64,000 nt of DNA from CAWAND01 sp963797485 (GCA_963797485.1 CAWCPF010000003.1:868001-932000); one strand, 5' to 3'; shown: positions 1-10,440, counted from the stretch's first letter. The notes: a model not told the origin generated them from the sequence alone. Numbers and translations: made by a program.

Positions 1-361
1 GAGGCAGGCCCGCCCGCCCGTGACCAGCACGCGGTAAGCCTCGCTCATGACCCGCTGCAGCAGCTGGCGGTATTCGCCGAGGGTCAGGTCCTGGTCATAC
101 TCCTTGCTTGCGTTGTAGGGCGGCGAGGTCACCATAAGGTGGACGCTGTGATCGGGCAGTTCGGACATGGTCTCGGACGACTTTGGAAACGAGCGCGTTG
201 CGGCTCGCCTCCGGGAGGGGGGTCTCCAAATACTGATCAGGTTCGGGCAGGGGCTGATCCCGGTACAGCCGGCTGTTGTAGAAATCCGACGCGTCGTGGC
301 TGGCGCGCCCGGGGGACCCAAAGGCGCTGGTGCGTGTCCCTGTGCGCTTGCGCCGCGTCAT
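1..361 (-). CDS. Site-specific DNA methyltransferase, N-terminal part, one frameshift, runs off window
   Basis: The N-terminal segment (SPGRASHDASDFYNSRLY) reads in one frame from the ATG at 361. After a one-base shift at the TTT at 182-184 (one A too many on the coding strand) the reading continues as SSETMSELPDHSVHLMVTSP followed by PYNASKEYD. TSPPY is the catalytic motif IV of amino-methyltransferases that modify the exocyclic amine of adenine or cytosine. The reading then runs on through YRVLVTGGRACL to the window edge, so the 3' end is missing. The ATG lies 19 bases past the era stop on the same strand, so it is probably cotranscribed with era. No partner restriction gene is visible here. 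The family is recognised from memory; target sequence is unknown. Confidence 0.8.
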
Positions 362-380
362 CGCTTCCTCGACGCGTGGC

Positions 381-1316
<936 letters not shown>

Positions 1317-1322
1317 GGGCTA

Positions 1323-1351
1323 ATTGTGAGCAGAAGGGCGGAGGCTGTCAA
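1323..1351 (-). promoter_or_regulatory. Sigma-70-type promoter of era, probably leaderless
   Basis: On the minus strand TTGACA (1346-1351) and CACAAT (1323-1328) are separated by 17 bases. The era ATG begins at 1316, so the expected transcription start falls on or next to the start codon. No ribosome-binding site fits in the gap. Confidence 0.65.
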
Positions 1352-1452
1352 GGAAGGCCGGAGATCGCCTGGGCTGCCCTTCGCCAATGTTACAATGCCC
1401 GCCTGGGAGCGCGACAAGCGGGAAGTCGGGCGAGAGCCCATGGAGGAGTTCG

Positions 1453-1860
1453 ATGCGTCTCAATTCGCACACAGGGCGATGGTTTATCGGGGCGGCGGTC
1501 GTGGCCGGCCTGCTGCTCGGCGCCTGCGGTCCTCAGCAGGTGTCCATCTCGACGGCGATGTCGGAGTTCCAGTACGACCCGCCCAACTGGGATGTGCCGG
1601 CCAATTCGCTGGTGACCCTCACCCTGACCAACGACGGCACGGCCTTGCATACCTGGACCTTGATGGAATCCGGCTACACGGTGACCCCGCCGTTCACCGC
1701 CGACGACAAAGCGCACGTTCTGCAGGCCTTTCAGGTGGATATCGACCAGACTCTGACGTTCACTTTCACTGCCCCGTCGGAGCCGGGGACGTATGAGATA
1801 GTGTGTTCTGAGCCGGGCCATCTGGAAGCCGGCATGATGGGGAGCCTGACCGTCAAGTAA
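1453..1860 (+). CDS. Cupredoxin-domain lipoprotein (plastocyanin-like copper protein)
   Basis: The start is placed at the ATG at 1453 because GGAGG lies just upstream and the next residues form a lipoprotein signal (arginine-free hydrophobic run ending LLLGACG). The mature part of about 110 residues is a cupredoxin beta-sandwich. Putative type-1 copper ligands are the His of LHTW and the Cys, His and Met of the C-terminal loop CSEPGHLEAGM. Such proteins carry single electrons on the outer face of the membrane. It stands alone, divergent from era. The redox partner cannot be told from context. Frame intact. Confidence 0.85.
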   Translation: MRLNSHTGRWFIGAAVVAGLLLGACGPQQVSISTAMSEFQYDPPNWDVPANSLVTLTLTNDGTALHTWTLMESGYTVTPPFTADDKAHVLQAFQVDIDQTLTFTFTAPSEPGTYEIVCSEPGHLEAGMMGSLTVK

Positions 1861-1902
1861 GGCCGAGCGCGGCCCCGTCGGCAGCCTGGTCTCCGGCAGG
1901 GG

Positions 1903-2888
1903 TCAGGGCGCGGGGGTTCGCCGGTAGGTCTCTTTGTCCTGCTTGGCCGCCAGGCGGGCTAGTTTCTTCCCGACTTCGCGCCATTGGATCTTCGAGATTT
2001 CCCATCTTCTGGCGAATCTTGTTTTTGTCCGATCCGCTCTGATAGTCGTTCAGGGCCGAGGTCCAGCGGCACATGTCGAACGACAGATGCTTCGACAACC
2101 CGGCGGCCTTGCCCACATCCTCGAGCAAGTACTCCAACCTGCGCGGGGACCACGGAAAGACCCGGTCCACAGGCGTGTAATGGGCCTGGTACTCGCGGTA
2201 GGCCTCGACCCAGGCCGCGCTCAGCCCAAGCTTGCGTTCCTTGTAGCGTTTGCGCACGTCCCCGTAGCGCACAAACAGGATCGGGCCATCGACCGAATTG
2301 AGGTCGATGTGGTTGACGTGAATGCCCAGGCATTCGCCCTTCTTGATGCCGGTCTCCAGTAGCAGGGCGAGGAGCGTGAACGGTCTCGAGTTCCGGATGC
2401 TCCCCGTGCCGCAGCGCGCCGGCGGCGGCCAGGGAGGCCCGCATCTCATCCGGATTGAGGATCTCCGGCAGAGGCGCCAGGACGGTTTGTTGGGGGACGT
2501 CGTCGGCGGGGTCATGGGTCAGGATGCCGGCCTCATTCAGCCAGCGAAAGAACGACTTGATCGAGGTCACCCGGCGGGCGTAGGTTTTGGGACTGCAAGG
2601 AACCCCGCGGTGGTTGAGCATCCAATCCAGGAAGTTCTTCAGGTCGTGGGTTCCGATGGCGTTGATCGACAGTCCTCCGCCGATGAATTTGGTTAGCAAA
2701 CGCAGATCGGCGGTGAAGGCCTTGACCGTGTGGCTCGACTTGCCTTCGTCTTCGAGGACTTCGCCCCAGGCGCGGATGGCGGCGCTCAGGCTGGTGCCGG
2801 GCGCCACGCGCTGCTGGCCGTCATCGGGGGTCGGCACGTCGACGGCTGCCCGCGTGAAAAGCGGCAGATCTTCAAGTCTGTCGGACAT
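1903..2888 (-). pseudogene. Tyrosine-recombinase-family protein lacking the usual catalytic residues, two frameshifts
   Basis: The N-terminal core-binding (SAM-like) domain occupies about residues 30-150 (VKAFTADLRLLTKFI, then TYARRVTSIKSFFRWL). The catalytic-fold half continues only if one base is dropped at the TT at 2391-2392 and again at the TTT at 1998-2000; the repaired protein ends KETYRRTPAP. The first arginine box reads ETGIKKGE (Lys where Arg is expected). The HxxR box reads FDMCRW and the region of the nucleophile reads SKIQWREV, with no Tyr. It therefore looks like a recombinase fold that no longer cuts DNA. I recall similar Chloroflexota proteins with the same substitutions. Whether the shifts are real decay or assembly error is open. 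Confidence 0.75.
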
Positions 2889-2962
2889 TTGACCTCCTTC
2901 GCATAGCCAAGTGCCGGCCCAAGCCTAGCGGCGGGGGGCCAAAATGTCAAACGCGGTTTGGA

Positions 2963-4399
2963 TTATTGAGCGGTCGGAAGGCCCAGCTGGTCGCGGGTGG
3001 GGTTGAAACACGGCTGGTAATTGCGCCCGACGGTCACCTCAAAGGCAAACGGGGAGTCGGCGGCGGGCTGGACTTGGACCTGCGTATCGGCCAGGCCGAG
3101 CGAGGCCACCAACCGGGTTTGCACGTCACTTCCGGCGATCTGGTGGTCGAGCACCATGGACGTCGCTTGAGCAGCCACCGGGGATGGGTCGAGGCTGGCA
3201 TCGAAACCAGCGTAGGTGAGGCGTTCGACCGCCAATTCACCGTAGCCGGCGTCGCCGGACGCGTCGATGACCTGGACCGCCAGGTCATGCGGCGAGGCCG
3301 CCGGCTGACCCGTGCGCAGATCCAGCGCCTGCGCCAGGAGCGCCTGGATGTTGGCCGGCCTGGGCAGCAGCACCTGCGCCCCGCTGGGCGTGGTCCAGCT
3401 GACAACTTCATCCCGGCCGATGAAGCGGCTGCGGACGGAGGCGGGGCGGATCGAGGCCGCCAGCGGCGCCAGGCGCAGCATGTCGCTCAAGCTCATGTCG
3501 GTCGTGATCGTACTGCTGAGGTCTTGGTAGAGCTCGGGAATGTGGCTGACGAGACCCAGCTGCAGGCCCTGGCGGTAGATGGCTCGCAGGACCTCCTGCT
3601 GGCGCCTGGCCCGATCGAAATCCGACGAGCGTTGGCGCGAGCGCGCATACCACAAAGTCAGGTCCCCATCCATGTTGACCACGCCGGGGAGCACGGTGTA
3701 GAGCGCCCAATTGGCCTCCACATTTGGATTCAGGTCTGGTGATTTGAGACGCCAGTCGGTGTAAGGGCAGGACACGCGCACGTCGATGCCCCCGATCTCC
3801 TCGATGATCTGCTGGAATCCGGACATCTCAACCCGGGCGTAGTAGTCGAACGTGACCCCCAGGTTGTAAAGCATCGTGTCGGCGAGCAGGGCGCGCCCGC
3901 CGCCCGGGTAGCCGATCGAGTTGCCCAGCTCGAACGCCGTGTTGATGCGCTGCATGCTGTAGCCGGGCAAGTAAAGGTAAAGGTCACGCGGGATCGATAT
4001 CAGCGCCGCCCCATGGGCGCTGGGCTGAATGGACAACAGCAGAATCGTGTCAGTGCGAAAGCCGGTCCCGGTCCGCCGGTCGGAACCGAGGAGCAGGATG
4101 TTGACCGTGTCGGGTGGAAGCGGGATGGGCGGGACCGGTCCCGGAATGGGTGTGGGGGGAAGGGGGGGCGTGTCGTAGGTGAGGGGTGGTGGCCAAAGGT
4201 GAGGCACGATCGGCGCCAGCGGCACAAGGGGCTGCGGCGTGCCGGTGGGGATGCGGGTGAGTTGGATGCGGGGTGTGCCGTCCGCGGCCTCCGCCTGGCC
4301 CTTGACCAGACGCGTTGGGTTCTGGCTGAAGTTGCCGTTCGGAACGCAGGCGGCAATCAAGATCGCCGTGCAGAGCAGCCCTGGCCACCTATTGGCCAT
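2963..4399 (-). CDS. LytR-CpsA-Psr (LCP) family lipoprotein with LytR C-terminal domain
   Basis: 478 residues. A lipoprotein signal ends at LIAAC. The LCP domain begins at VNILLLGSDRR and includes SIPRDLYLYLPGY, the INTAFELG region and the conserved arginine patch YARSRQRSSDFDRARRQQ that binds the polyprenyl-phosphate substrate. After about residue 350 comes a LytR_C-type domain (LAVQVIDASGDAGYGELAVE). LCP enzymes transfer glycopolymers from lipid carriers to the cell wall or other acceptors at the outer membrane face. The start overlaps the stop of the next LCP gene upstream by 11 bases, so the two are translationally coupled. Confidence 0.92.
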   Translation of the reverse strand: MANRWPGLLCTAILIAACVPNGNFSQNPTRLVKGQAEAADGTPRIQLTRIPTGTPQPLVPLAPIVPHLWPPPLTYDTPPLPPTPIPGPVPPIPLPPDTVNILLLGSDRRTGTGFRTDTILLLSIQPSAHGAALISIPRDLYLYLPGYSMQRINTAFELGNSIGYPGGGRALLADTMLYNLGVTFDYYARVEMSGFQQIIEEIGGIDVRVSCPYTDWRLKSPDLNPNVEANWALYTVLPGVVNMDGDLTLWYARSRQRSSDFDRARRQQEVLRAIYRQGLQLGLVSHIPELYQDLSSTITTDMSLSDMLRLAPLAASIRPASVRSRFIGRDEVVSWTTPSGAQVLLPRPANIQALLAQALDLRTGQPAASPHDLAVQVIDASGDAGYGELAVERLTYAGFDASLDPSPVAAQATSMVLDHQIAGSDVQTRLVASLGLADTQVQVQPAADSPFAFEVTVGRNYQPCFNPTRDQLGLPTAQ

Positions 4400-5450
4400 T
4401 GCCGAAGGCTTGGTTCAACATCTCCTGGATCTTGTCGCGGTTGGGGAGCTGGACCGAGGCGCCGCTGTAGGGCACCGTCCAGCTGGTGGCCATCGTGGTG
4501 TCGACGGCGAAGTGGTGCAGCCGCGACGAATCCGACGCCAGCTGCGCCCCCAGCGGGATCAGCGGGAGCAACTCATTGACGGAGATGTCCGTCCGGACGT
4601 AGGTCTTGAACTGATCGTACAGTTCAGGGACTCGCTGCAGCCCGTTGAGCGAGAAGACCTTGGCCACGACCGCCATAGCCACCTCTTGTTCGCGACGGAG
4701 CCGATCGAAGTCGCTGGAGGCTTTGCGCATGCGAACGTAGCACAGGGCGGTGAACCCGTCCATGTGGTAATTTCCGGGCGAGTAGCGCCAGTAGCGGCGG
4801 CCGCACTCGTCGTACAGATAGCCGGTGACCTGGACGTCCACGCCGCCCAGCGTGTTGACGATGGTCATGAAGCCGGCGAAATTCAGCTGGACCCAGTGCT
4901 GGATGGGGATGCCGTAGTTGTACAAGACGGTCTGAGCCGCCAGGTCGGGGCCGCCGCGGACGACAGCCGTGTTTATGCGGTCGACGCGCCACCCCGGAAT
5001 GTAGACGTACAGATCGCGCGGGAACGAGATCAGGGTGACGGTCCCCTGGTTGGGGTCCAGGGACGCTACCATGAAGACATCCGAGCGCCCGATGAACTCA
5101 TTGGGTCTTTCGTCAGATCCCATGATCAGCAGGTTGACCACGTTCGGCGCGAAGTTGATCAAAGGTGCCGGAGACGGCAACTCGATGGCCGACGGTTCGA
5201 CCGGAGCCGGGAAATTCCCCCACGGCTTGGACGGATCCTGGGTGGGGGCCGCCGGGGGTACCGGGGTAGCGGTGATGGCCGAAGTGGCGGTGGGCGCCAG
5301 AGGCGAGAAGGGGGTCGGCGTCCAGGTCGCGCCCAGGCTGGGCGCGAGCAGGCCCGAACCGCTGCCCGTTCCGGCCGAGCCGGGCATGAAACCGCAACCC
5401 GTCAGAGCCGCCAGCAAGACACTCACCGCGGCGCGCTTAGTCCACATCAC
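4389..5450 (-). CDS. LytR-CpsA-Psr (LCP) family lipoprotein
   Basis: 353 residues, first gene of an LCP pair. The lipoprotein signal ends ALTGCG and is followed by a Pro/Thr/Ala-rich linker. The LCP domain contains VNLLIMGSDERP, LISFPRDLYVYIPGW, DRINTAVVRGG and the arginine patch YVRMRKASSDFDRLRREQ. Unlike its downstream partner it lacks the LytR_C extension and ends soon after the core. The two genes are diverged tandem copies. Role inferred as glycopolymer attachment at the cell envelope. Confidence 0.92.
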   Translation of the reverse strand: MMWTKRAAVSVLLAALTGCGFMPGSAGTGSGSGLLAPSLGATWTPTPFSPLAPTATSAITATPVPPAAPTQDPSKPWGNFPAPVEPSAIELPSPAPLINFAPNVVNLLIMGSDERPNEFIGRSDVFMVASLDPNQGTVTLISFPRDLYVYIPGWRVDRINTAVVRGGPDLAAQTVLYNYGIPIQHWVQLNFAGFMTIVNTLGGVDVQVTGYLYDECGRRYWRYSPGNYHMDGFTALCYVRMRKASSDFDRLRREQEVAMAVVAKVFSLNGLQRVPELYDQFKTYVRTDISVNELLPLIPLGAQLASDSSRLHHFAVDTTMATSWTVPYSGASVQLPNRDKIQEMLNQAFGNGQ

Positions 5451-5627
5451 GACACACCCCCGGGGACCGAAGCGAGGTCCCCGACTGTAGACGCCAGATA
5501 GCCATCCAAGGTTCCCATTCTATCCCTCAGACCGGGCCATGTGTCCCACGCCTTGTGGTGGTTGCATAGAGTATGCCGCGGTTTTGTGAAGGAATTCACA
5601 AGAAGCTGAATGAGCACTTCGAGGCCG

Positions 5628-7979
5628 TCAAGCGTCCTGTGAGGCCTCTTCGGGGGCGGGCTCTAGCCGGGCCAGCGGGAGGAGCACGGTGAAGGTGCTG
5701 CCCACGCCGACTTCACTCTCGACCCAGACGCGCCCGCCCAGCGCCTCACTCAGGGCCTTGACCAGAGACAGGCCGATGCCCCCGTCACCGAGGCCCTGAA
5801 TGATGACCCGGTCGCCGCGGTACAACCGCTGGAACACCCGGCCCAGGTCCTCGACCGGGATGCCTTCCCCATGATCGGTGACCGAGAGCATCAGGTAGCC
5901 GTGCTCATCGGACTGTTCGACCCGGGCCTCCAGCACGACCTGGTCGCTCTCAGGGGAGGCGGCGATGGAATTGTTGAGCAGATGTAACACCACCTGGGTC
6001 ACGGCGTCGTCATCGCCCAGGATGGGCGGCACCTGTTCGGGAAACTCCATCCGCAGGGTCAGGTCCTTCTCGCGCAGGGCCGGGCCGACCTGGCTGACGG
6101 CTTCCTCGACGCACCGCAGCAGGTCGACGTGAGTGGGGGTCAAATCAAGGTGACCGCTTTCCAGGGCCGTCACCTGGATCAAATCGTTGAGCAGGGCGCC
6201 CATGCGCTCAATCCCGCTGCGGACGCGCTCGAGAAACTTGCGCTGCATAGCGCCCAGCAGACCGACTGATTCTCCCAACAGCAGATCGGTGTAGCCGAGA
6301 ATGGACGACATCGGCTGGCGCAGCTCCTGGGCAATCGAGGCGATGGCCTCCGGGTCGATTTGCGCCTGGTCGAAACCGCCGCGCGCGTCGGCAGTCTCCG
6401 AGCGGAGCCGGGTGATCTCGACGCGGGCTTCGACCAAATCCTGCAGAGCGGATTGGAGCTCGGAGGTCAAATGGTCGAGTTCAGCCGAGGTCGGGACCTC
6501 GGGCGCGGGGGCGATGGCGTTCTTGAGGCGCTCGATCTCCGCCTCCAGGATCAGGATCGTTTCTTCCGCCTGGTCCAACCGCATGCGGGCTTCGAAGATC
6601 TCGTTGGCGTTTTCATCGCCGTTGGCCTCCGGCGTGTGGGCAGCCTGGAATAGGCGCAAATTCTCTTGTTCGAGGTCTTTGAGCCGGTCCTGTGCCTCGC
6701 GCAGTGCGGCGTACGCCTCCCCCTCGTCATCCGGCACCCCGGCCGGCGCCCCGGACAGTTCGAGCAGCCTGGCTCCCAGTTCCGAGGCAAAGATCTCGAT
6801 CAGTTCACGCTGTTCATTGGTCCAACTCCGGCGGGCGAATGGCGACAACAGCACAAACCCGCCCATCAGCGTGCCGGACGCGGACATGGGGACGAAGAGC
6901 ATCGGCCCCGTCGACGGAAGCTGCAGGATCGATTGAAGCGTAATGACATCCGGCGAACGGCTGCGGGTGGTCAGATTGAGGCTGCGCCTTTGGGTCAGCG
7001 TGGCCAGCAGCACCGGGCTGGTGTCGGCGTCGAGGGGCGCCCCGCCGAGGTACTGCTCGCGAATCAGGTCGTAGCCGTAGGCAACCGCAAAGCGGTCCTT
7101 CTCGTCGGGTGGCGTGACCAGCAGACAGTATTCGGCCCGCACCACCTCCGCCAGAGCGCGCACCGCCTGACGGCCAAGCCGCTCGGAGTCGCGGATGGCC
7201 AGCAGGTCGATCAAGGCCCGAACGGATTTGGCTTCATCCAGCCGGGGGTTGGCCACCTGCGCCACCTTGGCCTGGGCGGCCTGCTTGGCGGTTTCGAAGC
7301 GCGGCAGCTCGCCAACCAGCGAGCGGACCGCCGCCAACGCAATCAGCGGGTAGGCCAAGAGTTCGCCGGGGCGGACCCAGCCCGCAACCGGCACCTCGGG
7401 GCGGGACGTGAGCAGCTGCAGCCCGAAGGCTGCCGTGAGCACCACAAACGCCGCCGTGCCCAGCCCCCACTGTCTTGGGCGGCGAACGAGGAGCCAGATG
7501 GTCGTGCCAAGGGCCATCCCCAGCCCCAGGAGCAGCCAGGCGCTCTGCAAAGCGCTGATGGCGCCGGCGGGCAGGATGGGCGCCAGTTGGGCGCTCACCA
7601 GGCTGACGGCCAGGCTGCCCAGAGCTACGATCAGCATCGCCAGCAGCAGACGGTCGCCCACGGCGTGGGATCGGTCAAACAACAGCGCCCAGCCGAAGAG
7701 CACCAAACCGGCCAGGCTCAAGAAGGGTGCGAACGAGGAGATGATCGGGATTTGGGCCAGGCCGGCGGCCGGGCCAATAAACGCGATCGCCACGCCCAGC
7801 ACGCGCAGCATCAGGAGCCAGCTCGCGGCCAACACCCAACGGGCTGCGCGAGGGCTCTCCGACCGGCCGCTGAAGGCACGGCTCAGGGTGTAGAGCAGCG
7901 CCAGGGTGACCAGCAGGATCGCATGATAGGACAACCCAAAGGCCGACGAGCTGAAGAAGTCGACAACAGCGGAAATCAT
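5628..7979 (-). CDS. Membrane histidine-kinase-like protein with GAF domain and a Gln in the H-box
   Basis: 783 residues: seven or so membrane helices (about residues 10-220), a GAF-like sensor region (about 250-410), a long coiled coil (about 420-530), then dimerisation and ATPase domains. The H-box reads IAQELRQPMSSI; the residue aligned with the phospho-accepting His is Gln551 (codon 6327-6329). The ATPase half looks complete: LLNNSIAASP (N box), DHGEGIPVEDLGRVF (G1 and F box) and GDGGIGLSLVK (G2). It may thus bind ATP without autophosphorylating, or act on a partner. There is no response regulator next to it. A TATAAT lies about 33 bases upstream of the ATG. Confidence 0.85.
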   Translation of the reverse strand: MISAVVDFFSSSAFGLSYHAILLVTLALLYTLSRAFSGRSESPRAARWVLAASWLLMLRVLGVAIAFIGPAAGLAQIPIISSFAPFLSLAGLVLFGWALLFDRSHAVGDRLLLAMLIVALGSLAVSLVSAQLAPILPAGAISALQSAWLLLGLGMALGTTIWLLVRRPRQWGLGTAAFVVLTAAFGLQLLTSRPEVPVAGWVRPGELLAYPLIALAAVRSLVGELPRFETAKQAAQAKVAQVANPRLDEAKSVRALIDLLAIRDSERLGRQAVRALAEVVRAEYCLLVTPPDEKDRFAVAYGYDLIREQYLGGAPLDADTSPVLLATLTQRRSLNLTTRSRSPDVITLQSILQLPSTGPMLFVPMSASGTLMGGFVLLSPFARRSWTNEQRELIEIFASELGARLLELSGAPAGVPDDEGEAYAALREAQDRLKDLEQENLRLFQAAHTPEANGDENANEIFEARMRLDQAEETILILEAEIERLKNAIAPAPEVPTSAELDHLTSELQSALQDLVEARVEITRLRSETADARGGFDQAQIDPEAIASIAQELRQPMSSILGYTDLLLGESVGLLGAMQRKFLERVRSGIERMGALLNDLIQVTALESGHLDLTPTHVDLLRCVEEAVSQVGPALREKDLTLRMEFPEQVPPILGDDDAVTQVVLHLLNNSIAASPESDQVVLEARVEQSDEHGYLMLSVTDHGEGIPVEDLGRVFQRLYRGDRVIIQGLGDGGIGLSLVKALSEALGGRVWVESEVGVGSTFTVLLPLARLEPAPEEASQDA

Positions 7980-8011
7980 CGTGGCATCCAGGCGCCCGGA
8001 GACATCGGCCG

Positions 8012-8017
8012 ATTATA
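8012..8017 (-). promoter_or_regulatory. Candidate -10 element of the GAF/kinase-like gene
   Basis: A perfect TATAAT reads on the minus strand 33 bases before the ATG at 7979. The -35 region at the proper distance is weak, so this is a candidate only. Confidence 0.4.
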
Positions 8018-8075
8018 GCATGCGGGTCTAAAGCCGCCTGTTGGGCAGGACGGCCACGGCTGGGTCAGGGCGGCT

Positions 8076-9085
8076 TCAGCCTTTGGGCGCCGGGCCGGCC
8101 CGCCCGACCAGTCTGAATGCCAGCGCGCCGTAGGCCATCGGCAGCCAAAAGGTGATTCCCCGGTAGCCCAGGGTCACGATGGCGGCGGCCGCCAAGGGTA
8201 CGCCCAGCGTGTTCAGCGCCAGGGTCATGGCGCCTTCGACAAAGCCGATGCCGGACGGCGTGGGAGATACGATCAGGGTCAGATAGCCGATGCTGAAGCC
8301 GGCAACCAGCGTCCCGACGGAGAAAGGCTGGCCGAAAGCCAGGAAGGTCAGGAAGAGAATCGAGATCAGCAAAGCCTTGTTGGAGAGCGCCAGAGCGGCC
8401 GGGAGCAGCAGCCCGCTCCCCGATCGACGCGCTTCATGCAGGCCCTCGGCCACTTCCGACGCGAAGTCATGCGCCCGGGCCATGCTCAGGTAGTCGCGCC
8501 TGAGCACCGGTCTGAGCAGGCGGTTGACCAGGTGGCCGAGAGCTGTCAGCAGGCTCTCGAGCCGGGTGGCTGAGCGCATTCCGGCGGCCATCAGCGCGCC
8601 CAGGACCCCCGCGGCCAAGATGAAGAATGCCGACGCAATCACCGCGGCCGCTCCAAGCTGGCCGCGGCGGGCGAGAATGCCCAGCCCGAGCACCAGGACA
8701 ATCAAGAAACCGAAGTAGTCGTAGACCAAGTACAGTGCCACGGCCGTCGTGACCCGGCCGGGGGGAGGTCACGCCGCCGCCCGTCCATCACGAAGACAGC
8801 CATGCCGCCCATGCCCATCGCCGGCGCCACGACATTGACAAAGTTGGCGGCGGCGGCCAGCGGCACCAGCCGGCGGATCTGCTCTTCAACTCCGAGCAGG
8901 CGGTAGATGGCTCGAAAGGAGGCGGCCACGTTCAGGAGCCAGGCGGCTTGAACGGCTACCGCCAGCGCCAGCCAGCGCCAATCACCCTTGCGGAGCGTGC
9001 GCAGGACGTCGCTGACCTCGGTCAGGCGCGAAACTGCGAACACGAGACCGAGCAACAGCACCAGCGCGATCAGAAATCGGCGCAT
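8076..9085 (-). CDS. Flippase-like integral membrane protein (LPG synthase TM / UPF0104 family), one frameshift
   Basis: The N-terminal third (MRRFLIALVLLLGLVFAVSR, through VPLAAAANFVNVVAP and MGGMAVFVMDGRRRDLPP) and the rest (RVTTAVALYLVYDYFG onward) are in different frames. Restoring one base in the G6 run at 8760-8765 joins them into one protein of about 336 residues with roughly eight hydrophobic helices. This matches the family of membrane proteins related to the flippase half of lysyl-phosphatidylglycerol synthase, with the typical late segment PTPSGIGFVEGAM. Substrate unknown. The single base lost from a homopolymer points to assembly error rather than a pseudogene. Confidence 0.82.
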
Positions 9086-9186
9086 GTGTTGAATTCGGAC
9101 AAGCTATGATCCAGTCGAACAGGACCCGCTGGGCTCACCGGGCCGGGGGCCGCCATCGGCCGGCGCGCCCACAGTTCGAACGGGTG

Positions 9187-10135
9187 TCAGGCTCTCAGCG
9201 CAGAGAAACTCTCAGGCTCGTCCAAGTTGATGCGTTCGAGGGTAGCGTCAATCCGGCGCACAAGGCCGGTGAGCACCGAACCTGGTCCCATCTCGATGAC
9301 GGTTTTGACTCCGGAGGCGGCCATCGCCTGAACGCTCTCGGTCCAACGCACGCTGGAGGTAAGCTGAGCCTCGAGGTCGGCCTTGATGGCCCCGGCGCTG
9401 GTCATGGCCTGGGCACTCACATTGCCGAATACCGGTGCCAGCGGGTCGGACAGCCGGGCGGCCGCCAGCGCCTGGGTGAACTGGGCTTGCGCCGCCGCCA
9501 TGTAAGGCGAGTGGGCGGCAATGCTAACCGCCAGGCGAATGACCTTGCGGGCGCCTATCTCAGTCAACTTCTGGCTGGCGCGCCCCGAGCGCGTCCTCGT
9601 CGCCGGAGATCACGACCTGGCCGGGACAGTTGTCGTTGGCAACCCACACCCCGCCCGGGCACGAATCGCTGGCCGCTTCGCAGGCCGACCGCACTTGATC
9701 GACCTCCAGCCCGAGCACGGCGGCCATGCCGCCCGGTTGGGCCTGGCCGGCAGTCTTCATGGCCAAACCGCGAGCGCGGACCAGCTTCAACGCGTCCTCA
9801 AACGACAGCGCGCCTGCGGCTGCCAGGGCGCTGAACTCCCCCAGGGAGTGTCCGGCCAACGCCGCCGGCGTGAATCCGGGATATTGGGTCTGGAAGACTT
9901 TCCAAACCGCCACGGCGTGAACCAGCAGTGCAGGTTGGGTATGCTCGGTGGCGTCCAAAGCTTCAGCCGGGCCTTCCCAGCAGAGCTTGGACAACGGGAA
10001 GCCCAGGACGGCATCGGCCAACTCAAAGATGGCCGCCGCCTCCGGCTCAGCCTGCGCCAGGGCGCGGCCCATGCCGACGGTCTGGGATCCTTGACCGGGG
10101 AAAAGAAAGGCCGTGGTCCGGGGTTCCGGGATCAT
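9187..10135 (-). CDS. fabD: Malonyl-CoA:ACP transacylase FabD, one frameshift
   Basis: The enzyme loads malonyl groups onto acyl carrier protein for fatty acid synthesis. The first frame shows FLFPGQGSQTVGMG, the nucleophile motif GHSLGEFSALAAAG and VISGDEDALG. The second shows ASQKLTEIGARKVIRLAVS, AHSPYMAAA with the catalytic-dyad His, and VIEMGPGSVLTGL. Removing one base from the CCCC at 9583-9586 joins them into about 315 residues, the normal length. Because fabD is normally essential, the shift is most likely a sequence error. It lies 34 bases downstream of rpmF on the same strand, and fabF is a few kb away. Confidence 0.93.
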
Positions 10136-10169
10136 CTCGGCCGCGGTCTAAGGCGCTGGTCCGGGAGCG

Positions 10170-10355
10170 CTAGCTGCGCTCGACCTCGATCACCTCTCGG
10201 CCGTTGTAATGCCCGCAGTTGGGGCACACTCGGTGCGGGAGGTGTTTCTCGCCGCAATTGGTGCAGGTGATCAGCGTGGTGGCTTCAAGGCTGTCGTGCG
10301 CCCGGCGGCGGTTGCGACGGCCCTTGGAGAACTTGCGCTTGGGAAGAGGGGGCAT
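10170..10355 (-). CDS. rpmF: 50S ribosomal protein L32
   Basis: 61 residues, standard for L32. It starts MPPLPKRKFSKGRRNRRRAH, a basic rRNA-binding tail, followed by a zinc ribbon with paired cysteines CTNCGEKHLPHRVCPNC. A GAGG-type ribosome-binding site precedes the ATG. The rpmF-fatty acid synthesis gene order, here rpmF-fabD, is common in bacteria and links ribosome and membrane synthesis. Confidence 0.97.
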   Translation of the reverse strand: MPPLPKRKFSKGRRNRRRAHDSLEATTLITCTNCGEKHLPHRVCPNCGHYNGREVIEVERS

Positions 10356-10385
10356 GCTTGGACTCCTCGGATCAGAGCATAAGAG

Positions 10386-10406
10386 CGCCTGCCCTCAGGG
10401 CAGGCG
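10386..10406 (-). promoter_or_regulatory. Hairpin in the rpmF leader
   Basis: Perfect 9-bp stem CGCCTGCCC / GGGCAGGCG with a three-base loop, lying between the rpmF promoter and the rpmF start. It has no T-run, so it is not a classical terminator. It could stabilise the leader or take part in attenuation by a ribosomal protein; that is inference. Confidence 0.5.
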
Positions 10407-10411
10407 GGACC

Positions 10412-10440
10412 ATTATAGAAGGCGGGCGCGGGGGTGTCAA
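10412..10440 (-). promoter_or_regulatory. Consensus sigma-70 promoter of rpmF-fabD
   Basis: On the minus strand TTGACA (10435-10440), 17-base spacer, TATAAT (10412-10417). Both hexamers are perfect, giving a leader of about 50 bases before the rpmF ATG. Confidence 0.85.

Noticed and set aside
1903..2888. Integrase responsible for the 20-39 kb accessory region
   Set aside because: It is 17 kb away, in a housekeeping context, and lacks the catalytic residues.
9187..10135. fabD as a pseudogene or programmed frameshift
   Set aside because: A single base in a CCCC run explains the shift, no stimulatory structure is evident, and the same error type recurs across the window.
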